A stretch of 64,000 nucleotides of DNA, from contig NZ_JACKSJ010000016.1 in the NCBI RefSeq assembly GCF_025821665.1, positions 1 to 64,000 on the forward strand, given 5' to 3'. Shown one piece after another: positions 34,663-42,947 of the stretch. Made by a program: the position numbers and the translations under genes. This stretch comes from [Mycobacterium] manitobense. Its GTDB lineage: Bacteria > Actinomycetota > Actinomycetes > Mycobacteriales > Mycobacteriaceae. Numbering within the stretch: the first letter of the stretch is position 1; every line of letters begins with the position of its first letter. The notes under the pieces are model-generated. The model ran no database searches and was not told where the DNA came from. It saw nothing but the letters and a program-made list of their open reading frames with translations.

Positions 34663-35244
34663 CTACTCGTTAGATGCCAACAGCTGCGCCAGGTGTTGCG
34701 CATCGGCACCGCCCAGGAGCCGGTCAGTCGCCAGCATCCGGTACCAGATCACCCCGAATACGATGTCGCCGATCAGCTCACCGTGCACCTCCGGAGGCAG
34801 ATCACCGCGGGTTTCGGCGCGGCTCACGATCTGAGCCAGCGCAGCACGGCGCCGCTCCAAAAACTCTTCTCGAAATCGTCGCAACAGGTCAGGATTCTGC
34901 TGAGCCTCCGCCATCAAGCTACGCAATGCGCTTCGAACTCCCTGCGGGCGAAGAACTTTGAAGGTCTGATTGAGGAAGCGTCGCAGGTCCTGCCCATACG
35001 AGCCGTGATCCGAGGTTGATATCCGCGCCTCCGCTTGCTCAGCCAGCGACTCGAGAAGGATGTCTCCCTTGGTCGGCCACCACCGATAAATGGTCTGCTT
35101 GCTGACTCCCGCTCGGGCCGCGATGCCCTCGATCGTGAAGTCCTGCCCCTCCTCCGCCACGAGATCGAAGGCCGCCGTCAGAATTGCGCGCCTGCTCTCC
35201 TCGCTCCGTTGCCTTCCGCGTCGCCGGGGCGCTCCATCACTCAC
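34663..35244 (-). CDS. TetR family transcriptional regulator
   Basis: A 193-residue repressor. The N-terminal HTH is RRAILTAAFDLVAEEGQDFTIEGIAARAGVSKQTIYRWWPTK, and the C-terminal domain has HGELIGDIVFGVIWYRML, typical of TetR_C_16/AefR-like proteins. The start is GTG at 35244. It is divergent from two tandem SDR genes; the 89-bp gap holds a large inverted repeat that is its probable operator. Confidence 0.9.
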   Translation of the reverse strand: MSDGAPRRRGRQRSEESRRAILTAAFDLVAEEGQDFTIEGIAARAGVSKQTIYRWWPTKGDILLESLAEQAEARISTSDHGSYGQDLRRFLNQTFKVLRPQGVRSALRSLMAEAQQNPDLLRRFREEFLERRRAALAQIVSRAETRGDLPPEVHGELIGDIVFGVIWYRMLATDRLLGGADAQHLAQLLASNE

Positions 35245-35264
35245 CCTCGAAGCCTACGGCTAAA

Positions 35265-35318
35265 CGGTGCGCGGCGTCTCGAAAAAGAGTACGGTTATTT
35301 GCGAGACGCAACGCACCG
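35265..35318. promoter_or_regulatory. 17-bp inverted repeat in TetR/SDR divergent promoter
   Basis: The left arm at 35265-35281 (CGGTGCGCGGCGTCTCG) and right arm at 35302-35318 (CGAGACGCAACGCACCG) are complementary at 15 of 17 positions, separated by 20 bp that include GAGTACGGTTATTT. The repeat fills the regulator-SDR gap and ends 15 bp before the SDR start. It is probably a TetR operator or pair of operators. Confidence 0.65.
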
Positions 35319-35333
35319 AAATTGGGAGGTATC

Positions 35334-36095
35334 GTGAGTGACACTGCGCTGGATGGAAACGTTGTACTCATCAGCGGTGCATCGAGCGGAATCGGCACCG
35401 CCGCGGCGCTGCGGCTCGCCGCAGCGGGGGCCAAGGTCGCGCTCGCCGCGCGCCGGGCCGACAAGCTCCAGGAACTGGCGGAACACATTCGCTCCCTAGG
35501 TCATCAGGCTCTCGCCATCGCTGCTGACCTCACGGATGCCGGCAACGGACAAATGGCAGTGGACCGAACCGTCGGGGAATTCGGCCGTCTCGACACCCTG
35601 GTCAACGCGGCAGGCGTGATGCTGAACGGCGCCTCCGAAGAGTCGCCGCTCGAGGAGTGGGACCGAATGGTCGACATCAACCTCCGCGGCCTGATGTATG
35701 TGACCAAGGCGGCGTTACCGCATCTGCTCGTCGCCGCACAGGACAGCCCACGCTCCGTGGCGGACGTGGTGAACATCTCGTCCGTCGCCGGACGCGTCGC
35801 GGCACCGACGGTGGCGATCTACAACGCCACAAAATTCGCCGTGACCGGCGCGACGGAAGCGTGGAGGCAGGAATTCACCAAACGCAACGTCCGCTTCTCG
35901 GTGATCGAGCCTGGGCGCACCCAGACCGAACTGTTCGACCAGAAGGCCAATTCCGCCGCCGATTTCGATGCGGCGTTCGGCCAGGTGGAGCAGTTGCACG
36001 CTGAGGACATTGCTGAAGCGATCGCGTACATCGTTCTTCAACCCCGCCGCGTCGCGGTGAACGAGATCGTCATCCGACCGACAGATCAGCCGTAG
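35334..36095 (+). CDS. SDR family oxidoreductase (first of tandem pair)
   Basis: A 253-residue classical SDR: SGASSGIG at about 16, VNAAG at about 90, the catalytic Ser in NISSVAG and YNATK (YxxxK) at about 165. VAVNEIVIRPTDQP at the C-terminus is typical of the clavaldehyde-dehydrogenase/YdfG-like group. GTG at 35334 follows GGGAGGT. A second, clearly paralogous SDR follows 34 bp later. The TetR gene upstream is divergent. Confidence 0.9.
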   Translation: MSDTALDGNVVLISGASSGIGTAAALRLAAAGAKVALAARRADKLQELAEHIRSLGHQALAIAADLTDAGNGQMAVDRTVGEFGRLDTLVNAAGVMLNGASEESPLEEWDRMVDINLRGLMYVTKAALPHLLVAAQDSPRSVADVVNISSVAGRVAAPTVAIYNATKFAVTGATEAWRQEFTKRNVRFSVIEPGRTQTELFDQKANSAADFDAAFGQVEQLHAEDIAEAIAYIVLQPRRVAVNEIVIRPTDQP

Positions 36096-36129
36096 CCGGA
36101 CCAGCGCACACCACGGATGTGTCTAGGAG

Positions 36130-36897
36130 ATGACTATGAAACTGGCAGGAACGGTTGCCCTCGTCACCGGCGCCAGCAGCGGTATCGGCGCCGCCACCGC
36201 CCGCCGCCTCGCTGAGCACGGCGCCGCCGTCGCACTCATCGCCCGGCGCAAGGACCGTCTCGTCACACTGGCCGCAGAGATCGGACACAACGGCAGCGCA
36301 GCGATGGCCGTGGAAGCAGACATCAGCGACCGCTCACAGGCTGCGACAGCGGTCGAGCATGCGGTCCAGCGATTCGGCCGGTTGGACATCGTCGTCAACA
36401 ACGCGGGGCTCATGCTGCTGGGACCGGTCGCCGATGCGGACGCCCGGGAATGGGATCGCATGATCGCCGTCAACGTCACCGGCCTGCTCAATACGACCCA
36501 CGCCGCACTGCCGCATCTACTGGCCGCCGCAGACGACGGACCGCGGGGAGTCGCGGACATCGTCAACGTCAGCTCGGTCGCGGGCCGCAGTGCCAGCGAT
36601 GGGTTCGGCGTGTACAACCTCACAAAGTTCGGGGTGAACGGCTTCACCGAATCCCTACGGCAGGAGGTCGCCCGGCGCCACGTGCGGGTGGGCGTCATCG
36701 AGCCCGGCGCAGTGAACACCGAGCTCGGGTCGCACAACAGCCGCGAGATCCAGTCGCGGATCATCGACCCGTTCAACGCAGACCTCGAGACCTTGGCGCC
36801 CGACGACATCGCAGAGGGCATCGGCTACATGGTCACTCGTCCCCGCCACGCCGCTATCGGCGAGCTGTGGATCATGCCGACCGAACAACTCGCTTAG
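36130..36897 (+). CDS. SDR family oxidoreductase (second of tandem pair)
   Basis: A 255-residue classical SDR: TGASSGIG at about 14, NNAG at about 90, NVSSVAG, and YNLTK at about 164. The C-terminus AIGELWIMPTEQLA mirrors the NEIVIRPTDQP end of its neighbour. The two share order, length and many motifs, so they arose by duplication and diverged. It is probably co-transcribed with the first copy under TetR control. Confidence 0.9.
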   Translation: MTMKLAGTVALVTGASSGIGAATARRLAEHGAAVALIARRKDRLVTLAAEIGHNGSAAMAVEADISDRSQAATAVEHAVQRFGRLDIVVNNAGLMLLGPVADADAREWDRMIAVNVTGLLNTTHAALPHLLAAADDGPRGVADIVNVSSVAGRSASDGFGVYNLTKFGVNGFTESLRQEVARRHVRVGVIEPGAVNTELGSHNSREIQSRIIDPFNADLETLAPDDIAEGIGYMVTRPRHAAIGELWIMPTEQLA

Positions 36898-36965
36898 CCT
36901 CGTAGCGTGCGTGTCGCACCGTGCACCTCCATCATGTACGTGCATGGCCTTTTTCGGTCCCGCTG

Positions 36966-39233
36966 CTACTCCCACCTGACCTCGTCGGGCGTCTTGTCCG
37001 GCCGCAGGCCGCGCCAGGACGGTTGGCGCAGCCGGCCGTCGGACGTCCGCTCGCTGTACCGCACCTCCCCCACCAGCGTCGGCTCGACGAACGTCACGCC
37101 CTTGGCGTCCTGCGTCGGAAGTCGTGCCGCAAAGGGTGATTCGTCGGTTTCCAGCGGCGCCAGCGTCTTCTTGAGCTTCGCCAGTTCCTTCTCGGTGAAT
37201 CCGGTGCCGACCCGTCCGACGAACTGCAGCGCGCCGTCGGCGTCGGGGATACCCAGCATCAGGGCGCCGATCCCGCTGGTGCGTCCGCCGGTGCCCTCGC
37301 GCCAGCCGCCGAGCACCACCTCTTGGGTGCACCAGATCTTGTCCTTGATCCACGACGACGACCGCCTGCCCGCCTGGTACGTCGAGTCCAGCTTCTTGGC
37401 GACCACACCCTCCCACCGCTGCTTGCGCGCGTACTCCAGCGCCTCCGGGCCGTCACCGGGCAACCGGTCGGGCACGATCAGGCCGGTGCCCTCGGCCACC
37501 GCCTCGAGGATCTTGCGCCGGTCGGAGTACTTGGCGCGCAACAACGATCGCCCGTCGAGTGCCAGGATGTCGAACGCCCAGAACTCGACGCGGGTGGAAC
37601 GCGCCCGATTCTGCATCTCGCCGAAGCTGGGCACCCCGGACTCGTCGAGGGCGACCGCCTCCCCGTCGAGGACGACGTGATGGTCGGCGAGGTCGGCGCC
37701 GAGCGCGGCCAGCTGCGGATACTCGCGGGTGACGTCGCGGCCCCGGCGTGACCGCAGGGTCAGCGTTCCGCGGTCGGCGTCCACCAGCAGGCGGTAGCCG
37801 TCCCACTTCCCCTCGAACGCCCACTGATTCGCCTTGAATTTGTCCACCGACCCTTCGGTGGCCAGCATCGGCGCCAGATCGCCCGGGGTGGGCTGCTGCT
37901 GCTCCTTCATCCGGTGCGCAAGCCAGTTCTTGCCGTCGGTCTGGATGAGCGCGTAGCGGCCGCTGACCTTCTCGCCCTTGAGGGTGACGATCACCTCGCC
38001 GCCCTTGGCAGGCCCGTCCGGGGCGTGGTCGTTGAACTTCTCGGTCTCGTAGGTGCCGGTGTCCCAGACGTAGACCTCGCCGCCGCCGTACTCCCCCTTC
38101 GGGATCTCGCCGGCGAAGGTGAGGTACTCCATCGGATGGTCCTCGGTGTGCACGGCGAGGTGGTTGACGCTCGGGGTCTCCGGCAGGTTCTTCGGCACCG
38201 CCCAGCTGACGAGGACGCCGTCGCGTTCCAGGCGGAAGTCGTAGTGCAGCCGGCGGGCGTGGTGCTCCTGGATCACGAACTTGTCGTTGTTGCCGACCGC
38301 GGGCGCCTTGGCGGGCACGGGTTCCGGCGTCCTGCCGGGATCGCGCATGCTGCGGTAGGTGGTCAGCCGGTCGGCCAGCGGCACCTTCTCGTCGAGTTCG
38401 GCGAGCAGGTCGCCGTCGCGTTCCACCCGCTCGAGCACCTCGTCGAACCGCAGGTGCCGCAGGTCGGGATCGGCGATCTCGTCCCATGTGCGCGGGGCCG
38501 CCACCGTGGGCTCCTCGCGGCCGCGCAGTGAGTACGGTGCGATCGTCGTCTTCGCGGCGCTGTTCTGGCTCCAGTCGACGAACACCTTGCCGGTGCGCAG
38601 GCTCTTGGTCATCGTCGCGGTGACCTGCTTGGGCATCGTCTTCTCGAGCTGCTGGGCAACGCGGCGCGCCAGTACCGACGCGCCCCGTGAGCTGATCGGC
38701 TCCTCGAGCGGCACGTAGAGGTGCAGGCCCTTGCTGCCGCTGGTGAGCGGGTAAGTGGTCAGCCCGATGTCGGTGATCAGGTCGCGCACCTCGTGGGCGA
38801 CCTGGCACAGCTGCCGGAACGTCACCTCCTCGCCGGGGTCGAGGTCGAACACGATGCGGGTGGCCGGGCCGACCTTGCCGTCGACGAACCGCCACTGCGG
38901 CACGTGCACCTCCAGCGACGCCTGCTGGGCGAGCCACGCCAGCCCTTCGCGGGTGTCGATCACCGGATAGGTCGTCGTCCCGGACTTGTGCGTGACGCTC
39001 TCGCGGTGCAGCCACTCCGGGGCCGACGACGCGAGCTGCTTCTCGAAGAACTCGAGCTCGCCGACGCCGTTCGGCCACCGCTTGCGGGTGACCGCGCGGC
39101 CGGCGATGTGCGGGACCATGGCGTCGGCGATCGCCACGTAGTAGTCGAAGACCTCACCCTTGGTCGTCCCGGTTGCCGGGTACAGCACCTTGTCCGGGTT
39201 GGTCAGCCGCACCCGCCCGAGTTGATCCACCAC
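36966..39233 (-). CDS. ligD: Multifunctional NHEJ DNA ligase LigD (POL-PE-LIG)
   Basis: A 755-residue enzyme with the mycobacterial domain order. Residues about 5-290 are the primase-like polymerase (metal Asp130/Asp132 in FDLDPGEE). About 315-440 is the 3'-phosphoesterase (HHARRLHYDFRLERDG, HTEDHPMEY, GEIPKGEYGGG). About 450-755 is the ATP-dependent ligase with adenylated Lys476 in EGKWDGYR and later WIKDKIW. It repairs double-strand breaks with Ku. The start is GTG at 39233; a second GTG follows immediately. ku lies 12 kb away on the opposite strand rather than adjacent. Confidence 0.95.
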   Translation of the reverse strand: MVDQLGRVRLTNPDKVLYPATGTTKGEVFDYYVAIADAMVPHIAGRAVTRKRWPNGVGELEFFEKQLASSAPEWLHRESVTHKSGTTTYPVIDTREGLAWLAQQASLEVHVPQWRFVDGKVGPATRIVFDLDPGEEVTFRQLCQVAHEVRDLITDIGLTTYPLTSGSKGLHLYVPLEEPISSRGASVLARRVAQQLEKTMPKQVTATMTKSLRTGKVFVDWSQNSAAKTTIAPYSLRGREEPTVAAPRTWDEIADPDLRHLRFDEVLERVERDGDLLAELDEKVPLADRLTTYRSMRDPGRTPEPVPAKAPAVGNNDKFVIQEHHARRLHYDFRLERDGVLVSWAVPKNLPETPSVNHLAVHTEDHPMEYLTFAGEIPKGEYGGGEVYVWDTGTYETEKFNDHAPDGPAKGGEVIVTLKGEKVSGRYALIQTDGKNWLAHRMKEQQQPTPGDLAPMLATEGSVDKFKANQWAFEGKWDGYRLLVDADRGTLTLRSRRGRDVTREYPQLAALGADLADHHVVLDGEAVALDESGVPSFGEMQNRARSTRVEFWAFDILALDGRSLLRAKYSDRRKILEAVAEGTGLIVPDRLPGDGPEALEYARKQRWEGVVAKKLDSTYQAGRRSSSWIKDKIWCTQEVVLGGWREGTGGRTSGIGALMLGIPDADGALQFVGRVGTGFTEKELAKLKKTLAPLETDESPFAARLPTQDAKGVTFVEPTLVGEVRYSERTSDGRLRQPSWRGLRPDKTPDEVRWE

Positions 39234-39265
39234 ACGACGGTATTACCCGTTGTAGCGTCGTACCA

Positions 39266-39490
39266 GTGAAGATCCTGTGCGCGGCGTGCATCCTCGCCGT
39301 CGGCGCCATGATCGCCGCGCCGCAGGCCGCCGCCGATCCCCGCGACTGGGTGCCCTACTGCTCGGGCGATCAGACGCCGATGGACGACAACTGCAGGGCG
39401 ATGGCCCACCAGCACTTCACCCACGACGCGCCGGGCGCCAACCCGCAGGTGCCCGTCGGGCTCGACCCCGGCAACGAACCCGCCGTCTGA
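39266..39490 (+). CDS. Small secreted peptide
   Basis: A 74-residue precursor. The signal peptide is KILCAACILAVGAMIAAPQAAA, with cleavage after AAA and before DPRDW. The mature part of about 50 residues contains YCSGDQTPMDDNCRAMAH, two cysteines 14 residues apart, and a Pro-rich tail. The start is GTG at 39266, 33 bp from the divergent ligD start. Function unknown. It belongs with the other two tiny two-cysteine exported proteins in this window (17256 and 55157). Confidence 0.75.
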   Translation: MKILCAACILAVGAMIAAPQAAADPRDWVPYCSGDQTPMDDNCRAMAHQHFTHDAPGANPQVPVGLDPGNEPAV

Positions 39491-39502
39491 GGCTTCTTTC
39501 CG

Positions 39503-39559
39503 CGAGTTCTACACCAGGGCTGTGATCGTCGCGCTTCAGCGACCCTGGTGTAGAAATCG
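39503..39559. repeat. Palindromic element copy 1 (13-23-13)
   Basis: TTCTACACCAGGG (39507-39519) pairs perfectly with CCCTGGTGTAGAA (39543-39555) around a 23-nt loop starting CTGTGATCG. With one mismatch the arms extend to 17 bp (39503-39559), and the outer left end reads CGCGAGT. It lies between the small secreted gene and the frameshifted AbiEi/DUF559-like gene. Confidence 0.85.
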
Positions 39560-39649
39560 TCGTCAACAGTCGGCCATTCATCCACAGCCCGCGTCGTGAG
39601 TCGACGCTGAGCCGTCTCTTGCGTCGGCGTCACTGCTGAGCATCGATCC

Positions 39650-40517
39650 ATGGACCAACCCCTGATCGGTCGCGAAGCACTCGACAGCGGCGCCCTCACC
39701 CGCGGCCGCCTGCGATGGAACTATCGGGCGCCCTCACCCGCGGGTGTATGTGGCCAAGGGCGCCGAACCGACGTTGTGGAGCAATACCGTGGCCGCCTGG
39801 CTCTGGACCGAAAGGCGGGGCGTCATCGCCGGGCGAGCTGCGGCCACACTGCACGGCGCACGATGGGTCGACGCATCAACGCCCATCGAGGTCATCGCTG
39901 CGCACGGGCGGCCCCGTCCCGGTGTGATCGTCCGCGAAGAACGGCTCGGCGCCGACGAAGTCGCTCGAGTCGGCGAACTTCCCGTCACGACGCCGGCACG
40001 CACGGCGTTCGACCTCGCGCGGCACCTTCCCCGAGACCGCGCCGTGCAGCACCTCGACGCGCTTGCCGCGGCCACCGGCGTCACGGCCGCGGATGCCCTG
40101 GTGCTCGCCGAGCGGTACCGCGGCGCACGCGGCACACGGCGCGCCCGCGTCGCTTTGCATCTCATGGACGGCGGCGCCCAGTCACCGCGGGAGACCTGGT
40201 TGCGGCTACTGCTGGTCGACGCCGGATTGCCTGCGCCGCGCACGCAGATCCGCGTCGCCGAAGCCCACCGAGAAGCCTTCATCGACATGGGCTACGACGA
40301 ACCGATGGTCGGCCTCGACTACGAGGGCGCCCACCACGCAACCATTCGCGGTCAGTACGTCTACGACATCGGCCGAGCTGAGTTCATCGAGCGTCAGGGC
40401 TGGATCGACCTGCGAGTGGTGGCCGAACACAGTCGGCAGTTCATCCTCCATCGGGTGCACGAGGCGTTCGGCCGTCGCGGCTGGATCCCTCCGCCCAGTT
40501 CTACGCCACGGTCGTGA
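39650..40517 (+). pseudogene. AbiEi/DUF559-type endonuclease-like protein, frameshifted near residue 27
   Basis: The ATG at 39650 opens DQPLIGREALDSGALTRGRL, the AbiEi-like start of a common mycobacterial family, then leaves frame at CCC 39731-39733. Removing one C restores NYRAPHPRVYVAKGAEPT and a full protein of about 288 residues. The downstream frame to 40517 is intact: TPARTAFDLARHLPRDRAV, then SPRETWLRLLLVDAGLP, FIDMGYDEPMVGLDYEGAHH, the E...D...(D/E)-type nuclease core of DUF559/Vsr-like proteins. An in-frame GTG at 39744 could give a 257-residue product. The cause may be a sequencing error, real inactivation, or a slippage switch. Both ends lie beside related palindromes. Confidence 0.8.
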
Positions 40518-40554
40518 TGAGGCCTTGCGGACAGCCCTGGTGTAGAACTCGGCG
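40492..40554. repeat. Palindromic element copy 2 (13-23-13)
   Basis: The right arm CCCTGGTGTAGAA (40535-40547) is identical to that of copy 1. The left arm TTCTACGCCACGG (40499-40511) differs by two bases. The loop is again exactly 23 nt and again carries GTGATG near its start. Outer ends extend the pairing to 20 bp with three mismatches. The stop codon of the endonuclease-like gene (40515-40517) lies in the loop. Confidence 0.8.
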
Positions 40555-40562
40555 ACCCCCCG

Positions 40563-41831
40563 TTACTCGTCGTCGGCGCTCAACACCGCGAACGGCGCCG
40601 TCGGGACCTCGGCGACGGCCAGCTTCGCCGCCGAGTCGACCGGGATGACGTCGCCCGCCAGCGCCGCGAGCGCCTTATTGGTGCCGACGTCGCGGCCGGC
40701 CTTCTCGCTGAGCAGCCACCGGACCTCGAGCATGTCGCAGTACGCCTGGATCTGCGTGCCGGCGCCGTGGACGGCCTGATGAGCGAGGTGGCCGTAGGGC
40801 GTCAGCACCTCCATCACCCACAGCCGCGCGGCCGTCGACTCGTCGACGTCGTGGCCGGCCTCGCGGCACAGCTGCGCCTGGTAGGCGTACAGGTCGCCGA
40901 GCAGGATCGCGGCCTGCCCCTCTCCGGCGTCGATGCCGGTGAGATCCCGCAGACGCTGCGCGTGGTAGCGCCGGTCGCCGACAACGACGTGCACACGTAA
41001 CCGGCTCGGGTCGGCGCTGTCGGGTTGCAGTGACAGTTCGTCGACGGCGAAGCCGAGGTCGTTGAGCCGGCGGATGGTGCCCTCGACGCGGTAGCGGTCG
41101 GTGAAGCCGAACACCGGCTCGGCGTGCAGCACGTCCCACAGGTCCCGGTAACGCCTCTCGACCTGCTTGGCCTCGTCGATCAGCTTGTCCTGCAACGCTT
41201 CCGAGGCACCGATGCGCTCGGCCACGTCGATCATGCCGCCCGCCACGTTCTGCACCATGATGTCCAGATCCTGTCGGCGTTGCCCGCGGCTCAGCGACGG
41301 GTGCACCTCGGAGGTCTCGGCGTCGACGAGGTGTGCGGCCAGGAGTTGACCGTCGCGGGAGAACAATGTGTTCGCCAGCGAGCAGTCACCCCAGAAGACG
41401 CCGTGGCGGTGCAGTTCCACCAGCAGGCCGGCCATCGCGTCCAGCAGCCGCGCCCGGTGCTTGGGCTCGTCCGGCGGCAACCGCATGAACAGCCGCCGGT
41501 ACTGCCACGACCCCTCGAGGTAGCGGGTCACCAGGATCGCCGTGTCGAACTCCGGCTGCACCACCACGCCGGCCGGACGCACCGCAGGCAGCGCCATCTC
41601 CTCGAGCCGGCGCAGCACGTCGAACTCCTTGACCGCGATCCGCGCGGGCATGTCCTTGACCGCCCACAGCGCGCCGTCGGCCTCGACGAACTTCACCAGG
41701 TGCCGGCTCGGGCCGACCGCGATGTCGCGCAGCGCGACGTCGGGAGCCTTCCAGTGCACCAACGGCAGGTCCCACGGTAAGGCGAGCAGACCCGCCGTGG
41801 GGGCCCGCAGCCGCAGTTCCGGCGGGCGCAT
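40563..41831 (-). CDS. DUF4032 protein with kinase-like fold
   Basis: A 422-residue protein. The N-terminal 250 residues have a lipopolysaccharide-kinase/Kdo-kinase-like layout: LWAVKDMPARIAVKEFDVLRRL (Lys and Glu of the N-lobe), then HRHGVFWGDCSLANTLFS and AHLVDAETSE, the catalytic and metal-binding loops. The C-terminal half (about 260-395) is DUF4032 proper, with WVMEVLTPYGHLAHQAVHGAGTQIQAYCDMLEVRWLLSE. It lies 4 bp downstream of the ABC ATPase gene and is probably the last gene of the polyol importer operon. Its role there is unknown; phosphotransfer is an inference. Confidence 0.82.
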   Translation of the reverse strand: MRPPELRLRAPTAGLLALPWDLPLVHWKAPDVALRDIAVGPSRHLVKFVEADGALWAVKDMPARIAVKEFDVLRRLEEMALPAVRPAGVVVQPEFDTAILVTRYLEGSWQYRRLFMRLPPDEPKHRARLLDAMAGLLVELHRHGVFWGDCSLANTLFSRDGQLLAAHLVDAETSEVHPSLSRGQRRQDLDIMVQNVAGGMIDVAERIGASEALQDKLIDEAKQVERRYRDLWDVLHAEPVFGFTDRYRVEGTIRRLNDLGFAVDELSLQPDSADPSRLRVHVVVGDRRYHAQRLRDLTGIDAGEGQAAILLGDLYAYQAQLCREAGHDVDESTAARLWVMEVLTPYGHLAHQAVHGAGTQIQAYCDMLEVRWLLSEKAGRDVGTNKALAALAGDVIPVDSAAKLAVAEVPTAPFAVLSADDE

Positions 41832-41835
41832 GATG

Positions 41836-42918
41836 TCAGTTCAGACGTTCGCCGGTCTCCGGATGGAACAGGTGCACATTGCCTTCCGGCTTCATCCGCA
41901 ATTCGATGGTGTCGGCCAGCTTGATCGGCTTGCGGGACAGCGACCGCGCCACCAACTCCACGTCGGGATGTGCGTGGGTGTACAGGTAGGTCTCGCTGCC
42001 GAGGTCCTCGACGAGATCGATGACAACGTCGATACCGCCGCCCGGTGACACCTCGAGATCCTCGGGGCGGATGCCGAGCGTGACCTTCTCGACGCCCGCC
42101 TCGTGCAGCTTGGTCAGATGCTCGCGCTCGAGCGGCAGCGTGGAGTCCTCGCTGATCCGTACACCGTCGGCGACGACAGGTGCCGTCACCAGGTTCATCG
42201 CGGGCGAGCCGATGAAGCCGGCGACGAACGCGTTGGCCGGCCGGTCGTAGAGCTCATTGGGCGAGGCGAACTGCTGCAGCTTGCCGAAGCGCAGCACGGC
42301 CACCCGGTCGCCCATCGTCATCGCCTCCACCTGGTCGTGGGTCACGTAGACGGTGGTGGTCCCCAGACGCCGCTGCAGCGCGGCGATCTGGGTGCGGGTC
42401 TGCACGCGCAGCTTCGCGTCCAGGTTGGACAGCGGCTCGTCCATGCAGAACACCTGCGGCTCGCGCACGATGGCGCGGCCCATCGCGACGCGTTGCCGCT
42501 GACCGCCGGACAGCTTGGCGGGCTTGCGATCCAGGTGTTCGGTGAGGTCCAGGATCTTGGCGGCGTCCTCGACCTTCTTGCGCCGCTCGTCAGCGGAGAC
42601 ACCCCGCAGCTTGAGTGCGAAGCCCATGTTCTCGGCCACGGTCTTGTTGGGGTACAGCGCGTAGTTCTGGAACACCATCGCGATGTCGCGATCCTTCGAC
42701 GGCACGCCCGTCATGTCCTTGCCGCCGATCTCGATGGCGCCTTCGTCGATGTCCTCGAGTCCGGCGAGCATGCGCAGTGCGGTGCTCTTGCCCGAACCGG
42801 ACGGTCCGACCAGGACGACGAATTCGCCGTCCTGGATGTCGAGGTTGAGGTTGTCGACCGCGAGCTTGTCGGAGCCTTCATAGATGCAGGAGGCGTTCCT
42901 GTAGGTGATCGATGCCAT
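41836..42918 (-). CDS. ABC transporter ATPase, UgpC/MsmK/SmoK type
   Basis: A 360-residue carbohydrate-importer ATPase. Walker A is GPSGSGKST at about 38, the Q-loop is in VFQNYALYP, the signature is LSGGQRQRVAMGRA, Walker B is VFCMDEPLSNLDAKLR, and the H-loop is YVTHDQVEAM. A C-terminal MOI/TOBE regulatory domain follows (LGIRPEDLEV). ATG 42918, preceded by GGGAGAAG, gives the family-typical ASITYRNASCIYEG start. It energises the two permeases encoded upstream on the same strand. Confidence 0.93.
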   Translation of the reverse strand: MASITYRNASCIYEGSDKLAVDNLNLDIQDGEFVVLVGPSGSGKSTALRMLAGLEDIDEGAIEIGGKDMTGVPSKDRDIAMVFQNYALYPNKTVAENMGFALKLRGVSADERRKKVEDAAKILDLTEHLDRKPAKLSGGQRQRVAMGRAIVREPQVFCMDEPLSNLDAKLRVQTRTQIAALQRRLGTTTVYVTHDQVEAMTMGDRVAVLRFGKLQQFASPNELYDRPANAFVAGFIGSPAMNLVTAPVVADGVRISEDSTLPLEREHLTKLHEAGVEKVTLGIRPEDLEVSPGGGIDVVIDLVEDLGSETYLYTHAHPDVELVARSLSRKPIKLADTIELRMKPEGNVHLFHPETGERLN

Positions 42919-42947
42919 TGTTCTTCTCCCGGTTCGTTTTCTGACGT

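Noticed and set aside
37453..39078. Long alternative frame within ligD
   Set aside because: The Arg-rich translation parallels ligD in another frame; ligD itself shows all catalytic motifs.
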